DNA of 64,000 nucleotides. It comes from Haloferax denitrificans ATCC 35960. GTDB lineage: Archaea; Halobacteriota; Halobacteria; Halobacteriales; Haloferacaceae. The position numbers and the translations under genes are program-made. Positions 51,946 through 61,219 of this stretch are shown one piece after another (the stretch's first letter is position 1; every line of letters starts with the position of its first letter). The DNA lies in NCBI RefSeq assembly GCF_000337795.1, contig NZ_AOLP01000011.1, forward strand, positions 1 to 64,000, given 5' to 3'. The notes under the pieces were generated by a model. That model was not told the origin of the DNA. It ran no database searches and saw only the letters and a program-made list of their open reading frames with translations.

Positions 51946-53295
51946 CTACGCCGTCGCTCGCGTGCTGTCGTCGGCCTTCCCCCGAGCCGACTCGCCGCCG
52001 AGCGCCCAGCCGAGTCGGTAGACGAGCGACCCGGCCGCGAGCGTCACCAGCACCCAGACGACGAGCAGAATCCCGACGAACAGGACGCCGTAGCCGCCGA
52101 AGGGGACCAGCGGGAGCGCGAAGACCACGGGCGCGGCGACGATGGCGAGCGACAGGGGGCGCGTGCCTCCGTCGCGCCGGGCCGCGTAGCCGAGAGGCAG
52201 AAACAACACCACGGCGGCCTCTAACGCGAGCGCGCTGAGCGAGAACCACGGGTTCGGACCCGGCATCGTAATCGCGGTAGCGACCGCGAGCGCGACCTGC
52301 GGCCCGACGGTCGCGGCGACGAGGCGACGGAATCCGAGCGCCTCGGGCCGGACCGCCGAGACGACGCCGAGCGCGACGAGTTGGACGGCGAGGAGCCACG
52401 CCATCGCGGCGACGCTCCCGGAGAACGCCCGGACGACGAGGAGACAGAAGCCCCACAGGACGCCGAGTCCCGCGACGACGGGTCCGAAGCGCCGCGCGGT
52501 CCGGCCGTCGTCGAACCGGCGGTCGAAGTGCCGGATGAGGAGCACACCGATGGCGAGCGCGAGCGTCGGGACGAACGCGACCCACGCGAGGTTCGTGAGG
52601 ATACCGGGGCCCGAGTCGGCGGCGAGGTTGGCGTAGGCCGCGGCCGTAGTCGCCAGTCCAGCGTCGGGGCCGAACGTGAGGTACGTCTGGCTCCCGACGC
52701 TGGACGCGTCCCCGTCGTCGGCGCTCCAGACGGCGGCCGTCTCGTTGGCCCGCGTCCCGGGGGGCGCGGTGAGGAGCGCCGACCCCTCGGGGCCGGTCAC
52801 GACGAACCGGTCGGCATCGACGTAGACGGTACCCCTGACCCCGTCGTCGTGGAAGTAGTCCACGACCAGCACGTCCCCGTAGCCGCGGGACGCCATCTCG
52901 GGTACCTCGAACGTCACGACCGCGGTGTCGCCGTCCATCCGGGTTTCGAGGCGTCGGCGGTCGTCGGTGAACACGCGGTGGTCTTCGAAGGTCCGGCGCA
53001 CGACGCTATCGAGCCGTTCGGGGTTCTCGCGGAACGTCGCGGCCGACCCGTCGTCGAGTTCGACGCGGGCGGTCCACGTGCCGACGCCGTCGTCGCCGAC
53101 GCGGACCCGGAGCGCGCTCGATTCGACGGTGAGCGGGACGCCGGCGTCGTCGGCCGTCTCCTCGAACGTCTCACCGCAGACGCCGCAGACGGCCTCGGGC
53201 GGGGGTCGCCCTTCGGCGGGAACGCTTCCGATGGGGAGCGCGGCCAGCGCGACGAGGAGGGCGAGTGCGGCGAGCGTGAGGGTACGAGGACGCAT
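51946..53295 (-). CDS. Exported membrane protein with CxxC pair
   Basis: A 449-residue protein. Residues 1-24 are a signal sequence, then C37-x-x-C40 (CGVCGE) follows at the start of an extracellular domain rich in beta strands (about 55-235). Six or more membrane helices fill 238-435. The CxxC might bind a metal or form a disulfide outside the cell. The family is not recognised. It diverges from rqcH with a 108-bp gap. Confidence 0.78.
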   Translation of the reverse strand: MRPRTLTLAALALLVALAALPIGSVPAEGRPPPEAVCGVCGETFEETADDAGVPLTVESSALRVRVGDDGVGTWTARVELDDGSAATFRENPERLDSVVRRTFEDHRVFTDDRRRLETRMDGDTAVVTFEVPEMASRGYGDVLVVDYFHDDGVRGTVYVDADRFVVTGPEGSALLTAPPGTRANETAAVWSADDGDASSVGSQTYLTFGPDAGLATTAAAYANLAADSGPGILTNLAWVAFVPTLALAIGVLLIRHFDRRFDDGRTARRFGPVVAGLGVLWGFCLLVVRAFSGSVAAMAWLLAVQLVALGVVSAVRPEALGFRRLVAATVGPQVALAVATAITMPGPNPWFSLSALALEAAVVLFLPLGYAARRDGGTRPLSLAIVAAPVVFALPLVPFGGYGVLFVGILLVVWVLVTLAAGSLVYRLGWALGGESARGKADDSTRATA

Positions 53296-53403
53296 TCACC
53301 GAACACATTCGGACTGGTTGACAAGTATCTTCTCCCCGATTCGGACGGGCGTCGCATTCGCGGAAACGACACCCCTTTTCGTTCGCCGACAAAAAGCGAG
53401 TCC

Positions 53404-55509
53404 ATGGACCCGAAGCGGGAACTCACGAGCGTCGACCTCGCGGCCCTCGTCACCGAGTTGAACCGGTACGAGGGCGCGAAGGTCGACAAGGCGTACCTCT
53501 ACGGCGACGACCTGCTTCGCCTCAAGATGCGGGACTTCGACCGCGGTCGGCTCGAACTCCTCCTCGAAGTGGGCGAGATAAAGCGCGCGCACCTCGCCGC
53601 ACAGGAGCACGTGCCGGACGCCCCCGGTCGGCCGCCGAACTTCGCGATGATGCTCAGAAACCGGCTCAACGGGGCCGACTTCGCGGGCGTCGAGCAGTAC
53701 GAGTTCGACCGCATCCTCACGTTCACGTTCGAGCGCGGCGACGAGAACACGAAAATCGTCGTCGAACTGTTCGGGCAGGGCAACATCGCCGTGCTCGACG
53801 AGACGGGCGAAGTCGTCCGCAGTCTGGAGACGGTGCGGCTCAAGTCGCGGACGGTCGCGCCGGGGTCGCAGTACGAGTACCCCGCCTCGCGGCTCGACCC
53901 CCTCACCGTCAGCCGCGACGCCCTCGGCCGGAACATGGAGCAGTCCGACACCGACGTGGTGCGGACGCTCGCCACGCAGTTGAACCTCGGCGGCCTCTAC
54001 GCCGAGGAGCTGTGTACCCGCGCCGGCGTGGAGAAGACCCTCGACATCGCCGACGCCACCGACGACGACTACGACGCCATCTACGACGCCATCGTCGACC
54101 TCCGCGAGCAGGTTCGGTCCGGGGAGTTCGACCCGCGGCTCTACCTCGACGACGACGGCGAAGTCGTGGACGTGACGCCCTTCCCCCTGCGCGAACACCA
54201 GAACGCCGGGCTCGACGAGGAGGCCTACGACACGTTCAACGACGCGCTCGACGAGTACTTCTTCCGGCTCGACCTGACCGCCGACGAGCAGGAGGCGACC
54301 TCGGACCGCCCGGACTTCGAGGAGCAAATCGCCAAGCAACAGCGCATCATCGACCAGCAGGAGGGCGCAATCGAGGGATTCGAGAAGCAGGCCCAAGACG
54401 AGCGCGAGCGCGCCGAACTGCTGTACGCCAACTACGATCTCGTCGACGACGTGCTGTCGACCGTCCGCGGCGCGCGCGAGGAGGGCGTCCCGTGGGACGA
54501 CATCGGCGAGACGCTCGCGGAGGGTGCCGAGCAGGGCATCCCCGAGGCCGAGGCGGTCACGAACGTCGACGGCGCGAACGGCACGGTCACCGTCGACCTC
54601 GACGACGCGACGGTCACCCTCGAGGTGTCGATGGGCGTCGAGAAGAACGCCGACCGCCTCTACACCGAGGCAAAGCGCATCGAGGAGAAAAAGGAGGGCG
54701 CGCTGGCGGCCATCGAGGACACCCGCGAGGAGTTGGCGGCCGTGAAGAAGCGCCGCGACGAGTGGGAAGCCGACGACGACGACGACGAGGAAGACGAGGA
54801 CGAAGAGCCGGAGGAGACCGACTGGCTGGCGCTCGATTCGGTGCCCGTCAAGTCCACGGAACACTGGTTCGAGCGGTTCCGCTGGTTCCACACCTCCAGC
54901 GGCTATCTCGTCGTCGGCGGCCGCAACGCCGACCAAAACGAGGAGTTGGTGAAGAAGTACATGAGCAAGCACGACCGCTTTTTCCACACGCAGGCCCACG
55001 GGGGGCCGGTCACGCTCCTGAAGGCGACGGGGCCGAGCGAGCCCGCGCAGGCGGTCGACTTCTCCGAGGAGACGCTCCGCGAGGCCGCGCAGTTCGCCGT
55101 CTCGTACTCCTCCATCTGGAAGGAGGGCCGCTTCGCCGACGACGCCTACATGGTCGAGCCCTCGCAGGTGTCGAAGACGCCGGAGTCCGGCGAGTACATC
55201 GAAAAGGGGAGCTTCGTCGTCCGCGGCGACCGCGAGTACTTCGAGGACGTGCCCGCGAAGGTCGCGGTCGGCATCCAGTGCGAAGACGAGACGCGCGTCA
55301 TCGGCGGCCCGCCGTCGGCAATCGAGGCGCGCGCGGAGACGACGCTGACGCTCACGCCGGGGCAGTACGCCCAGAACGACGCCGCGAAGCTGTGCTACCG
55401 CCGGCTCCGCGAGCGGTTCGCCGACAAGTCGTTCGTCAGAAAAATCGCATCACCCGACCAGATTCAGGAGTTCCTCCCGCCGGGCGGGAGCGATATCGTC
55501 GACGAGTGA
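53404..55509 (+). CDS. rqcH: Ribosome quality-control protein RqcH (NFACT)
   Basis: A 701-residue NFACT protein, archaeal RqcH/NEMF. The NFACT-N domain holds the conserved D102-R103 pair (EFDRILTF) and the HhH section follows. A coiled coil spans about 300-345 (EEQIAKQQRIIDQQEGAIEGF). An acidic loop at about 458-480 precedes the NFACT-R (DUF814) domain with WFERFRWFHTSSGYLVVGGRNADQNE. The protein binds split 60S/50S subunits with peptidyl-tRNA and adds C-terminal tails in other species. Pelota is encoded 1.8 kb downstream, giving a rescue cluster. The ATG at 53404 starts the conserved block RELTSVDLAAL. Confidence 0.95.
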   Translation: MDPKRELTSVDLAALVTELNRYEGAKVDKAYLYGDDLLRLKMRDFDRGRLELLLEVGEIKRAHLAAQEHVPDAPGRPPNFAMMLRNRLNGADFAGVEQYEFDRILTFTFERGDENTKIVVELFGQGNIAVLDETGEVVRSLETVRLKSRTVAPGSQYEYPASRLDPLTVSRDALGRNMEQSDTDVVRTLATQLNLGGLYAEELCTRAGVEKTLDIADATDDDYDAIYDAIVDLREQVRSGEFDPRLYLDDDGEVVDVTPFPLREHQNAGLDEEAYDTFNDALDEYFFRLDLTADEQEATSDRPDFEEQIAKQQRIIDQQEGAIEGFEKQAQDERERAELLYANYDLVDDVLSTVRGAREEGVPWDDIGETLAEGAEQGIPEAEAVTNVDGANGTVTVDLDDATVTLEVSMGVEKNADRLYTEAKRIEEKKEGALAAIEDTREELAAVKKRRDEWEADDDDDEEDEDEEPEETDWLALDSVPVKSTEHWFERFRWFHTSSGYLVVGGRNADQNEELVKKYMSKHDRFFHTQAHGGPVTLLKATGPSEPAQAVDFSEETLREAAQFAVSYSSIWKEGRFADDAYMVEPSQVSKTPESGEYIEKGSFVVRGDREYFEDVPAKVAVGIQCEDETRVIGGPPSAIEARAETTLTLTPGQYAQNDAAKLCYRRLRERFADKSFVRKIASPDQIQEFLPPGGSDIVDE

Positions 55510-55584
55510 ACGTCGCCGTCGTCGTCCGGTAATCTGGCGTTAGACGGCTTAATCTTCAATTATTCGGGCGCGTCGGGTACAAGA

Positions 55585-55689
55585 TTATATACTTTCTCGT
55601 CGTAATGTTGAATCGAGCGTGCGTGTCAACCCGCGGTTCTCACGCGGCCGAACGGCCGGTGGGTGGGTGGTGGCGCTCGGTGAAACATC
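55585..55689 (+). promoter_or_regulatory. TATA element and long leader of the first DUF4013 gene
   Basis: TTATATA at 55585-55591 predicts a transcript start near 55613-55617, leaving a leader of about 75 nt before the ATG at 55690. Such leaders are unusual among the genes here. It holds CCGCG/CGCGG and CGGCCGAACGGCCG pairs that may fold. An upstream ATG at 55605 opens a competing frame but lies before the predicted start. Confidence 0.45.
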
Positions 55690-56397
55690 ATGATTTCAGA
55701 ATCACTCAATTACCTTCGAAACGGCGAGGACTGGGTAAAGACGGTCCTCATCGGCGGCGTCCTCGGCCTGCTGAGCATCCTCATCGTCCCGACGTTCCTC
55801 GTCATCGGCTATCTCCTTCGGGTCGTCCGCGCGACGATGAAGGGCGACGAGCAACCGCCGGTGTTCGACGACTGGGGCGACATGGCGATAGACGGCGTGA
55901 AAGGCTTCGCCATCGCGTTCGTCTACGCGCTCGTCCCGGCCATCATCGCGGGCGTGTTCGGCTTCGCCGGCATCGTCGGCGCGGCGGCCGGCGGCTCTGA
56001 CGCCGCGGGCGCGGTCGGCGGCATCGTGGCGCTCGTGGGCCTCCTGCTCGCGTTCGTCCTCGGCCTGCTCGCCGCGTACCTCATCCCGGCGGCGCTGTCG
56101 AACTACGCCGAGACCGACCGCATGGGCTCGGCGTTCGACTTCGGCACGCTCCGGCCCATCCTGACCTCGGGCAAGTACGCCACCGCGTGGCTCATGTCCT
56201 TCGCGGTGCTGTTCGCGTCGTCCATCGTGGTCGGCGTCCTGAACGTCATCCCGCTTCTCGGCTTCGTCGTCGGGGCGTTCGTGACGTTCTACGCGGCCGT
56301 CGCCGCCTACTACATCATCGGCAAGACGTGGGGCGAACTCCACGAGGTCGAGATGATGGACGAAGGCGAGACGCCGGGCGAACAGCCCGCCGTCTGA
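55690..56397 (+). CDS. DUF4013 membrane protein
   Basis: A 235-residue DUF4013 protein with about five membrane helices. The family opening LNYLRNGEDWVKTVLIGGVLGLLS and LRVVRATMKGDEQPPVFDDWGDMAIDGVKGF is clear. The role is unknown. The next gene is a paralogue in tandem. Confidence 0.9.
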   Translation: MISESLNYLRNGEDWVKTVLIGGVLGLLSILIVPTFLVIGYLLRVVRATMKGDEQPPVFDDWGDMAIDGVKGFAIAFVYALVPAIIAGVFGFAGIVGAAAGGSDAAGAVGGIVALVGLLLAFVLGLLAAYLIPAALSNYAETDRMGSAFDFGTLRPILTSGKYATAWLMSFAVLFASSIVVGVLNVIPLLGFVVGAFVTFYAAVAAYYIIGKTWGELHEVEMMDEGETPGEQPAV

Positions 56398-56461
56398 ACT
56401 GTCAGCGAGAATTCGACTTTTCGACGGAATATCTAAGCCGATAGCGACGCGACACCACGGC

Positions 56462-57157
56462 ATGCTCTCCGACGCGCTGTGGTTTCTCAAGCGAAGCGAC
56501 GACTGGTTCGCAACGACGATTATCGGCGGGGTTCTCTCGTTGCTCTCCGTGCTGATACTCCCGGGGATTATCCTGCAGGGCTACTTCGTCAGGGCGATGC
56601 GGGCGGCCGCGAACGGCGAGCAGGCCGCCCCCTCGTTCACCGACTGGGGCGGGCTGTTCGTCGACGGCCTGAAACTGTTCGTGGTGACGTTCGTCTGGGC
56701 GTTAGTGGCTATCGTCCCGGCGATACTCCTCTCTGTCATCATCGGCATCGGCACGTTCACCGTCTCCGAGGCGGCGACGGGGAGCGCGGCGGCTTCGTCC
56801 GCGGGCGGTCTCGGGCTCGGTATCGTCTCGCTCGTCCTCGGCCTCCTCGTGTTCGTGCTCGGTCTCCTCGCGGCCTACCTCGTTCCGGCCGCCGGGGCGA
56901 ACTTCGCCATCGAGGGGAACCTTAGCGCCGGCTTCGACGTGCGCACTATCCTCTCGGGCGCGCTCACCGGCGAGTACGCCGTCGCGTGGTTGCTCGCGCT
57001 CGTCGTCGCGGTCGTGCTCGGCTTCATCGGCGGTCTTCTCTCGGCCATCGTCGTCGGTTTCTTCGTCCTGTTCTACGTTCAGGTGATGACGTACTACCTG
57101 TGGGCCCGCGGCTTCGCCGACGCCACCGGCAAGGGCCGGCAGTCGACCGGGTGGTGA
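56462..57157 (+). CDS. DUF4013 membrane protein, tandem paralogue
   Basis: A 231-residue DUF4013 protein with the same layout as the gene before it: LWFLKRSDDWFATTIIGGVLSLLS and VRAMRAAANGEQAAPSFTDWGGLFVDGLKLF. A tandem duplication that has diverged considerably. ATATCTAA about 29 nt before the ATG gives it its own leaderless transcript. The role is unknown. Confidence 0.9.
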   Translation: MLSDALWFLKRSDDWFATTIIGGVLSLLSVLILPGIILQGYFVRAMRAAANGEQAAPSFTDWGGLFVDGLKLFVVTFVWALVAIVPAILLSVIIGIGTFTVSEAATGSAAASSAGGLGLGIVSLVLGLLVFVLGLLAAYLVPAAGANFAIEGNLSAGFDVRTILSGALTGEYAVAWLLALVVAVVLGFIGGLLSAIVVGFFVLFYVQVMTYYLWARGFADATGKGRQSTGW

Positions 57158-57264
57158 GCGAATCGAGACGCCGGGCGACGGCCGCGTTGCCACCGGCGAC
57201 GCCGACCGCCGCCGGGTGACCGCGATAGCAGGACTCTTTTCCGTTCCCCGACGACCGGACGTGT

Positions 57265-58335
57265 ATGCGCATTTCGAGCCGCGGTCGCGGCGAGGAGGGG
57301 CGCGAGCGAATCACGCTCGTCCCCGAGAACGTCGACGACCTCTGGCACCTCTCGTACGTCCTCGAACCGGGTGACCTCGTCTCCGGCGACACCACCCGCC
57401 GCATCCAGCGCGACGACGAGCAGATGCGGGACACCGGCGGCGAGCGCGAGCACCTCAACGTCACCATCGAGGTCGACGACGTGGAGTTCGCGCGGTTCGC
57501 CAATCGCCTCCGCGTCGGCGGCGTCATCGTCTCCTGTTCCCGCGAGGACCAACTCGGCCACCACCACACGCTCAACGTCGAGGAGCGCGCCGAGATAACC
57601 ATCGAGAAGCACTTCAAGGCCGACCAGATAGACCGCATCGAGACGGCCGAACAGGCCGCAGAAAACCCCGACGTGGCCATCGCCACCGTCGAGGAGGGCG
57701 CGGCGTACATCCACACCGTCGCCCAGTACGGCACCGACGAGTACGCCTCGCTCACGAAGCCGACGGGGAAAGGCGAGTACGCCCGCCCGCGCTCGGAACT
57801 GTTCGACGAACTCGGCTCCGCGCTGTCGCACCTCGACGTGGACGCCATCATCCTCGCCGGGCCGGGCTTCACGAAGAACGACGCGATGGACTACTTCGAG
57901 GACAACTTCCCCGCGGTCGCAGAGACCATCGTCACGACCGTCGACACCGCCGGCGTCGGCGACCGCGGCGTCCACGAGGTGCTGAAGCGCGGCGCGGTCG
58001 ACGACGTGCAGAAACAGACCCGTATCGCCGAGGAGGCCAACCTCATCGACGAGCTGATGGAGAACATCTCGACGGGCGCGAAGGCGGCCTACGGCGTCGA
58101 ACAGGTCGCGGAGGCCGCGGACTTCGGCGCGGTCGAGCACCTGCTTCTCCTCGACTCGCGGCTCCGCGCGGAGCGACAGGGCGACGGCGACTGGGACGTG
58201 GACGTGAACGACATCATCGACTCGGTCGAACAGAAGGGCGGCGAGGTCACCGTGTTCTCCGCGGAGTTCCAGCCCGGCGAGCAGTTGAAGAACCTCGGCG
58301 GCATCGCGGCGGTCCTCCGGTACCGCCTGCAGTAA
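57265..58335 (+). CDS. pelA: Pelota, mRNA surveillance factor
   Basis: A 356-residue archaeal Pelota (Dom34), which with a GTPase partner (aEF1A in archaea) recognises stalled ribosomes with an empty A site. The N-terminal Sm-like domain ([33 protein letters not shown], abridged) is followed by two eRF1-like domains with [19 protein letters not shown] and [14 protein letters not shown]. The eRF1 GGQ motif is absent, as expected. It is in the same region as rqcH, so stall recognition and nascent-chain handling are encoded together. Confidence 0.96.
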   Translation: MRISSRGRGEEGRERITLVPENVDDLWHLSYVLEPGDLVSGDTTRRIQRDDEQMRDTGGEREHLNVTIEVDDVEFARFANRLRVGGVIVSCSREDQLGHHHTLNVEERAEITIEKHFKADQIDRIETAEQAAENPDVAIATVEEGAAYIHTVAQYGTDEYASLTKPTGKGEYARPRSELFDELGSALSHLDVDAIILAGPGFTKNDAMDYFEDNFPAVAETIVTTVDTAGVGDRGVHEVLKRGAVDDVQKQTRIAEEANLIDELMENISTGAKAAYGVEQVAEAADFGAVEHLLLLDSRLRAERQGDGDWDVDVNDIIDSVEQKGGEVTVFSAEFQPGEQLKNLGGIAAVLRYRLQ

Positions 58336-58397
58336 ACCGCCTTCGCCGCCATCGCCGGAGAAACGGTTTAGCCGCCCGAAACCCACCTTTAGTCGTG

Positions 58398-58832
58398 ATG
58401 CGGAGGGGGATTTCGAAGGCGACGAAGCGGGTCGACCGCTGGCTCGACCAGGTGTTTTTCGCCGCGTGGGAGGTGTCGGTACTGGCGATTCCGACGCTCT
58501 GGTTCCTGCTCGCCGCGACCCCCAGAGCCGAAGTGTCGCTGTCCGGCCTCACCGCGCTCGCGGCGAGCGCCGTCGCCGTCGGCACGTTCCGCGGCGGCTA
58601 CGTCCGAACCGGGTCGTGGCCGCGGCCCGGCCACCTGCCGACGCTCCCGATTCGGTCGGCCTACTACAGCCTCGTCGTCGGCGGGACGGCGCTCCTCGGC
58701 GCGTTCGCGCAGACCGAACTGGGGGCGTTCTGGCCGGGCGTCGTCGTCCCGGCGGTCGTCGGCGTCGGGGCGCTGGCGTTCGTCCCGGTCGTCCTCGTCG
58801 GGACCGAGCGGGTCGCGCGAGTGACGCTGTGA
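58398..58832 (+). CDS. Small membrane protein of unknown function
   Basis: A 144-residue protein with a basic amphipathic N-terminus (RRGISKATKRVDRWLDQ) and four membrane helices (about 22-42, 45-63, 83-103 and 108-132). The family is unrecognised. It is 62 bp after pelA in the same direction and could share its transcript. GTG at 58395 is a possible start one codon earlier. Confidence 0.72.
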   Translation: MRRGISKATKRVDRWLDQVFFAAWEVSVLAIPTLWFLLAATPRAEVSLSGLTALAASAVAVGTFRGGYVRTGSWPRPGHLPTLPIRSAYYSLVVGGTALLGAFAQTELGAFWPGVVVPAVVGVGALAFVPVVLVGTERVARVTL

Positions 58833-59017
58833 TTCGGTCTCGACACGCGACTCGCGGTCGACAGTGCGGCGACATTCACACCAGATTTGGAAGAGACCCG
58901 GTACGGAGTGGTGAGAGATATCGAAAAACCGCTATCTGTTCTCTCGCCCCTCGTTCAGTCGAATCGCCGAGCCGGGTGGAACCGCCCCCGACTCGCCGAT
59001 TTCGAAGGAGAACGACT

Positions 59018-59569
59018 ATGACAAAGGCAGCAACTCGCGACGGCCCGACCCGTCGCCGGTTCCTCCGAACGACCGGACTGCTCGCGGGCGGCCTCGCCCT
59101 CGGCGTCGGCGCGACTGGAACCGTCGCGGCGGGGGTCTCGGTCGCAAACGGGTGGTACGAAGAAGAAGAGATATACTACGTCGCTCACGGGGTGGAGGAG
59201 GGAGTGACGGAACGCGGAGAAAACGACATCTACCTCATCGGCGGCGACAGGACGCTACAGGCGCAGGTCGTCGAGTTCGTCCCCGGAGAGTCCGGGTACT
59301 CGCCCCACTGGAACGTCAACCTCGTCAACACGGCGGCGGGGACGACGGTTGCCGACATCGTCGCCTCGCCGTACGTCTCGGACCACTATCCCGAGGCGCT
59401 GTTCGACGACGTCGAAGACGTTCGGGCGGCGGCGGACGCCGGACTGGTCACGGTGTCGAAACCCGGTGTCGTCGTCCTGTGCCCAATCGTTCCGGAACGC
59501 GTCGCAGACGCACCCGGAAACACCGAACTGCCGGAGGCGTTCCCCCGTCCGTGGCCGACGACGTTCTGA
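59018..59569 (+). CDS. Tat-exported small protein of unknown function
   Basis: A 183-residue secreted protein. The twin-arginine signal TRRRFLRTTG leads a hydrophobic stretch and an AxA-like cleavage site near 36-40 (TVAAG). There is no lipobox cysteine, so it should be soluble outside. The mature part contains a regular series of acidic beta strands (EEEIYYVAHGVEEG, QAQVVEFVPGESGY, VSKPGVVVLCPIVP). A GGAG 8 nt before the ATG supports the start and implies a leader. The family is not recognised; relatives with this layout are not known to me. Confidence 0.78.
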   Translation: MTKAATRDGPTRRRFLRTTGLLAGGLALGVGATGTVAAGVSVANGWYEEEEIYYVAHGVEEGVTERGENDIYLIGGDRTLQAQVVEFVPGESGYSPHWNVNLVNTAAGTTVADIVASPYVSDHYPEALFDDVEDVRAAADAGLVTVSKPGVVVLCPIVPERVADAPGNTELPEAFPRPWPTTF

Positions 59570-59671
59570 GCGAGCACGAACGCCGGTTACCGGCGGTTTT
59601 TCCGCGGCCGCGAAGCCGTGACGACCGCGTCGGCGAGCCGTCGCTCGCCAATCGAGACTCCTCCGTCCGTT

Positions 59672-60670
59672 CTACTCCCCCGTGAGCGACTCGCTGGCCG
59701 GTGAGAAGTCGATGGTCGTCCCGAGTCCCTCGTCGCGCGCCCTCTCGTAGAGCATGTGCGCCGCGGCGACCGTCTCGATGCCCGTGCCGCCGCTGTCGAA
59801 GACGGTTATCTCCTCGTCGTCCTCGCGGCCGGCGGCGACGCCAGCGACGACCTCGCCGAGTTCGGCGTGGATGTGGTCTTCGTCCACGACGCCGGCCTCG
59901 ACGGCGGCGAGGAACGACCCGGCGTCCATCGTGGCGCGCTCGCGGAGGTCGGGGACGTACGTCGCGCGCTCGATGGTCGTCTCGTCGAGTTCGCGCTTTT
60001 CGGGGTGGTACTGGCCCATCGCGGTGACGTGCGTGCCGGGTTCGAGCAGGTCGCCGTCGAACACCGGGTCCGTGGCGGTCGTGGCCGTGACGACGATGTC
60101 CGCGCCCTCGACGGCCGCGGCGCTGGAGGCGACGGCCGCGACGCTCGCGTCGAGCGTGCGGTCCATCTCGCCCGCGAACGACTCGCGGCTCTCCTTCGTC
60201 GGCGAGTAGACCCAGACGGTGTCGAGGTCGCGGACGGTCGCGACCGAGCGGAGCTGGCCGCGGGCCTGCGCGCCGCTCCCGATGAGCGCGAGCGTCGAGG
60301 CGTCCTCGCGGGCGAGCGCGTCGACCGCGACGCCGCCCGCCGCGCCGGTCTTGAAGGGGTTCATGCTCGCGCCGTCGAGGAGCGCCAGCGGTTCGCCGCT
60401 CTCGGCGTCGAAAAGCGGCGTCATGAACCACGCGTCCTCCGCGCCGAAGCCGGCGGAGTACATGTAGCCGCCCATCGCGCCCGTCTCGGGCAACACCGCC
60501 GCGTAGGAGGTGAGCATCCCCGGCGGCTCGCGGTTGAACAGCTTGGTCCGCGGCTCGGCCGGCGCGCCCTCGCCGCGCTGTCTGTAGCCCTCGCGGACGG
60601 CCTCGACGTACTCGGCCGGCGTCGCCAGTCCGCTAACCTCGTCGCTCGTGAGGAACAACGTCGCTGTCAT
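59672..60670 (-). CDS. Ornithine cyclodeaminase / mu-crystallin family dehydrogenase
   Basis: A 332-residue NAD(P)-binding enzyme. The family N-terminus (LFLTSDEVSGLATPAEYVEAVREGY) leads to a Rossmann fold with LALIGSGAQARGQ and VTATTATDPVF. Members are ornithine cyclodeaminases, alanine dehydrogenases (archaeal type) or ketimine reductases. In Haloferax an alanine-dehydrogenase role is common annotation; the substrate is not fixed by sequence. The ATG at 60670 is the conserved start. Confidence 0.9.
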   Translation of the reverse strand: MTATLFLTSDEVSGLATPAEYVEAVREGYRQRGEGAPAEPRTKLFNREPPGMLTSYAAVLPETGAMGGYMYSAGFGAEDAWFMTPLFDAESGEPLALLDGASMNPFKTGAAGGVAVDALAREDASTLALIGSGAQARGQLRSVATVRDLDTVWVYSPTKESRESFAGEMDRTLDASVAAVASSAAAVEGADIVVTATTATDPVFDGDLLEPGTHVTAMGQYHPEKRELDETTIERATYVPDLRERATMDAGSFLAAVEAGVVDEDHIHAELGEVVAGVAAGREDDEEITVFDSGGTGIETVAAAHMLYERARDEGLGTTIDFSPASESLTGE

Positions 60671-60742
60671 GGTCGAAAAAACGAGACCTGCGGTCAAAAC
60701 CCTGCGGGCCGGCGAACCGGCCGGGCGGGCGTGCGATGGGGA

Positions 60743-60991
60743 TTAGTCGGCGTCGAGGACCGACGGAGAAGGGGCGTCAGCGGCGTTGGGACCGGCGTGT
60801 TCGTCGAGGCGGGACGGGGACGGCGACGAGGGCCCGTTCACGAAGAGCGCGTGGCCGGTGAGGAGCGCGGCCACGCCCGCCGCCATCGGCACTGCCGTCG
60901 TCAACTGCAACCCGGCGACGGTAAGCGTGCCGGTGATGCCGAGGAGTGCGAGCGGGATGAGCCCAAGAATGTAGTCGTAATATCCGGTCAT
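60743..60991 (-). CDS. Small two-helix membrane protein
   Basis: An 82-residue protein with two hydrophobic helices (about 8-25 and 28-50) and a P/S/D-rich tail. The ATG at 60991 is about 30 nt after a TATA-like ACTATA (minus strand), fitting a leaderless transcript; an upstream ATG at 61003 and the 61036 extension are alternatives. The function is unknown. Confidence 0.75.
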   Translation of the reverse strand: MTGYYDYILGLIPLALLGITGTLTVAGLQLTTAVPMAAGVAALLTGHALFVNGPSSPSPSRLDEHAGPNAADAPSPSVLDAD

Positions 60992-61219
60992 AATATGTAC
61001 CATACTACGGACGTAAGTGGTATAGTTCTTTCCCATAGATGACTGATATTCTCTTCGTGACCTTCCGATAACGTTCTCATAACTTATGAGTGAATAATCG
61101 ACAGACTGCGTCGGGGTGACCGCCGGCAGAGAACATCACAAATCCGATACTGTGGGTTGTGCCTCGCCTTCGAACAGTCGGCTCGGCGCGCGCGTCGCCT
61201 GCCGGAACTCCACACGGTT

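Noticed and set aside
53296-54999. A 567-codon minus-strand frame over rqcH
   Set aside because: It is the mirror of a well-supported NFACT gene; its hydrophobic valine/leucine-rich product is an artefact of acidic codons on the other strand.
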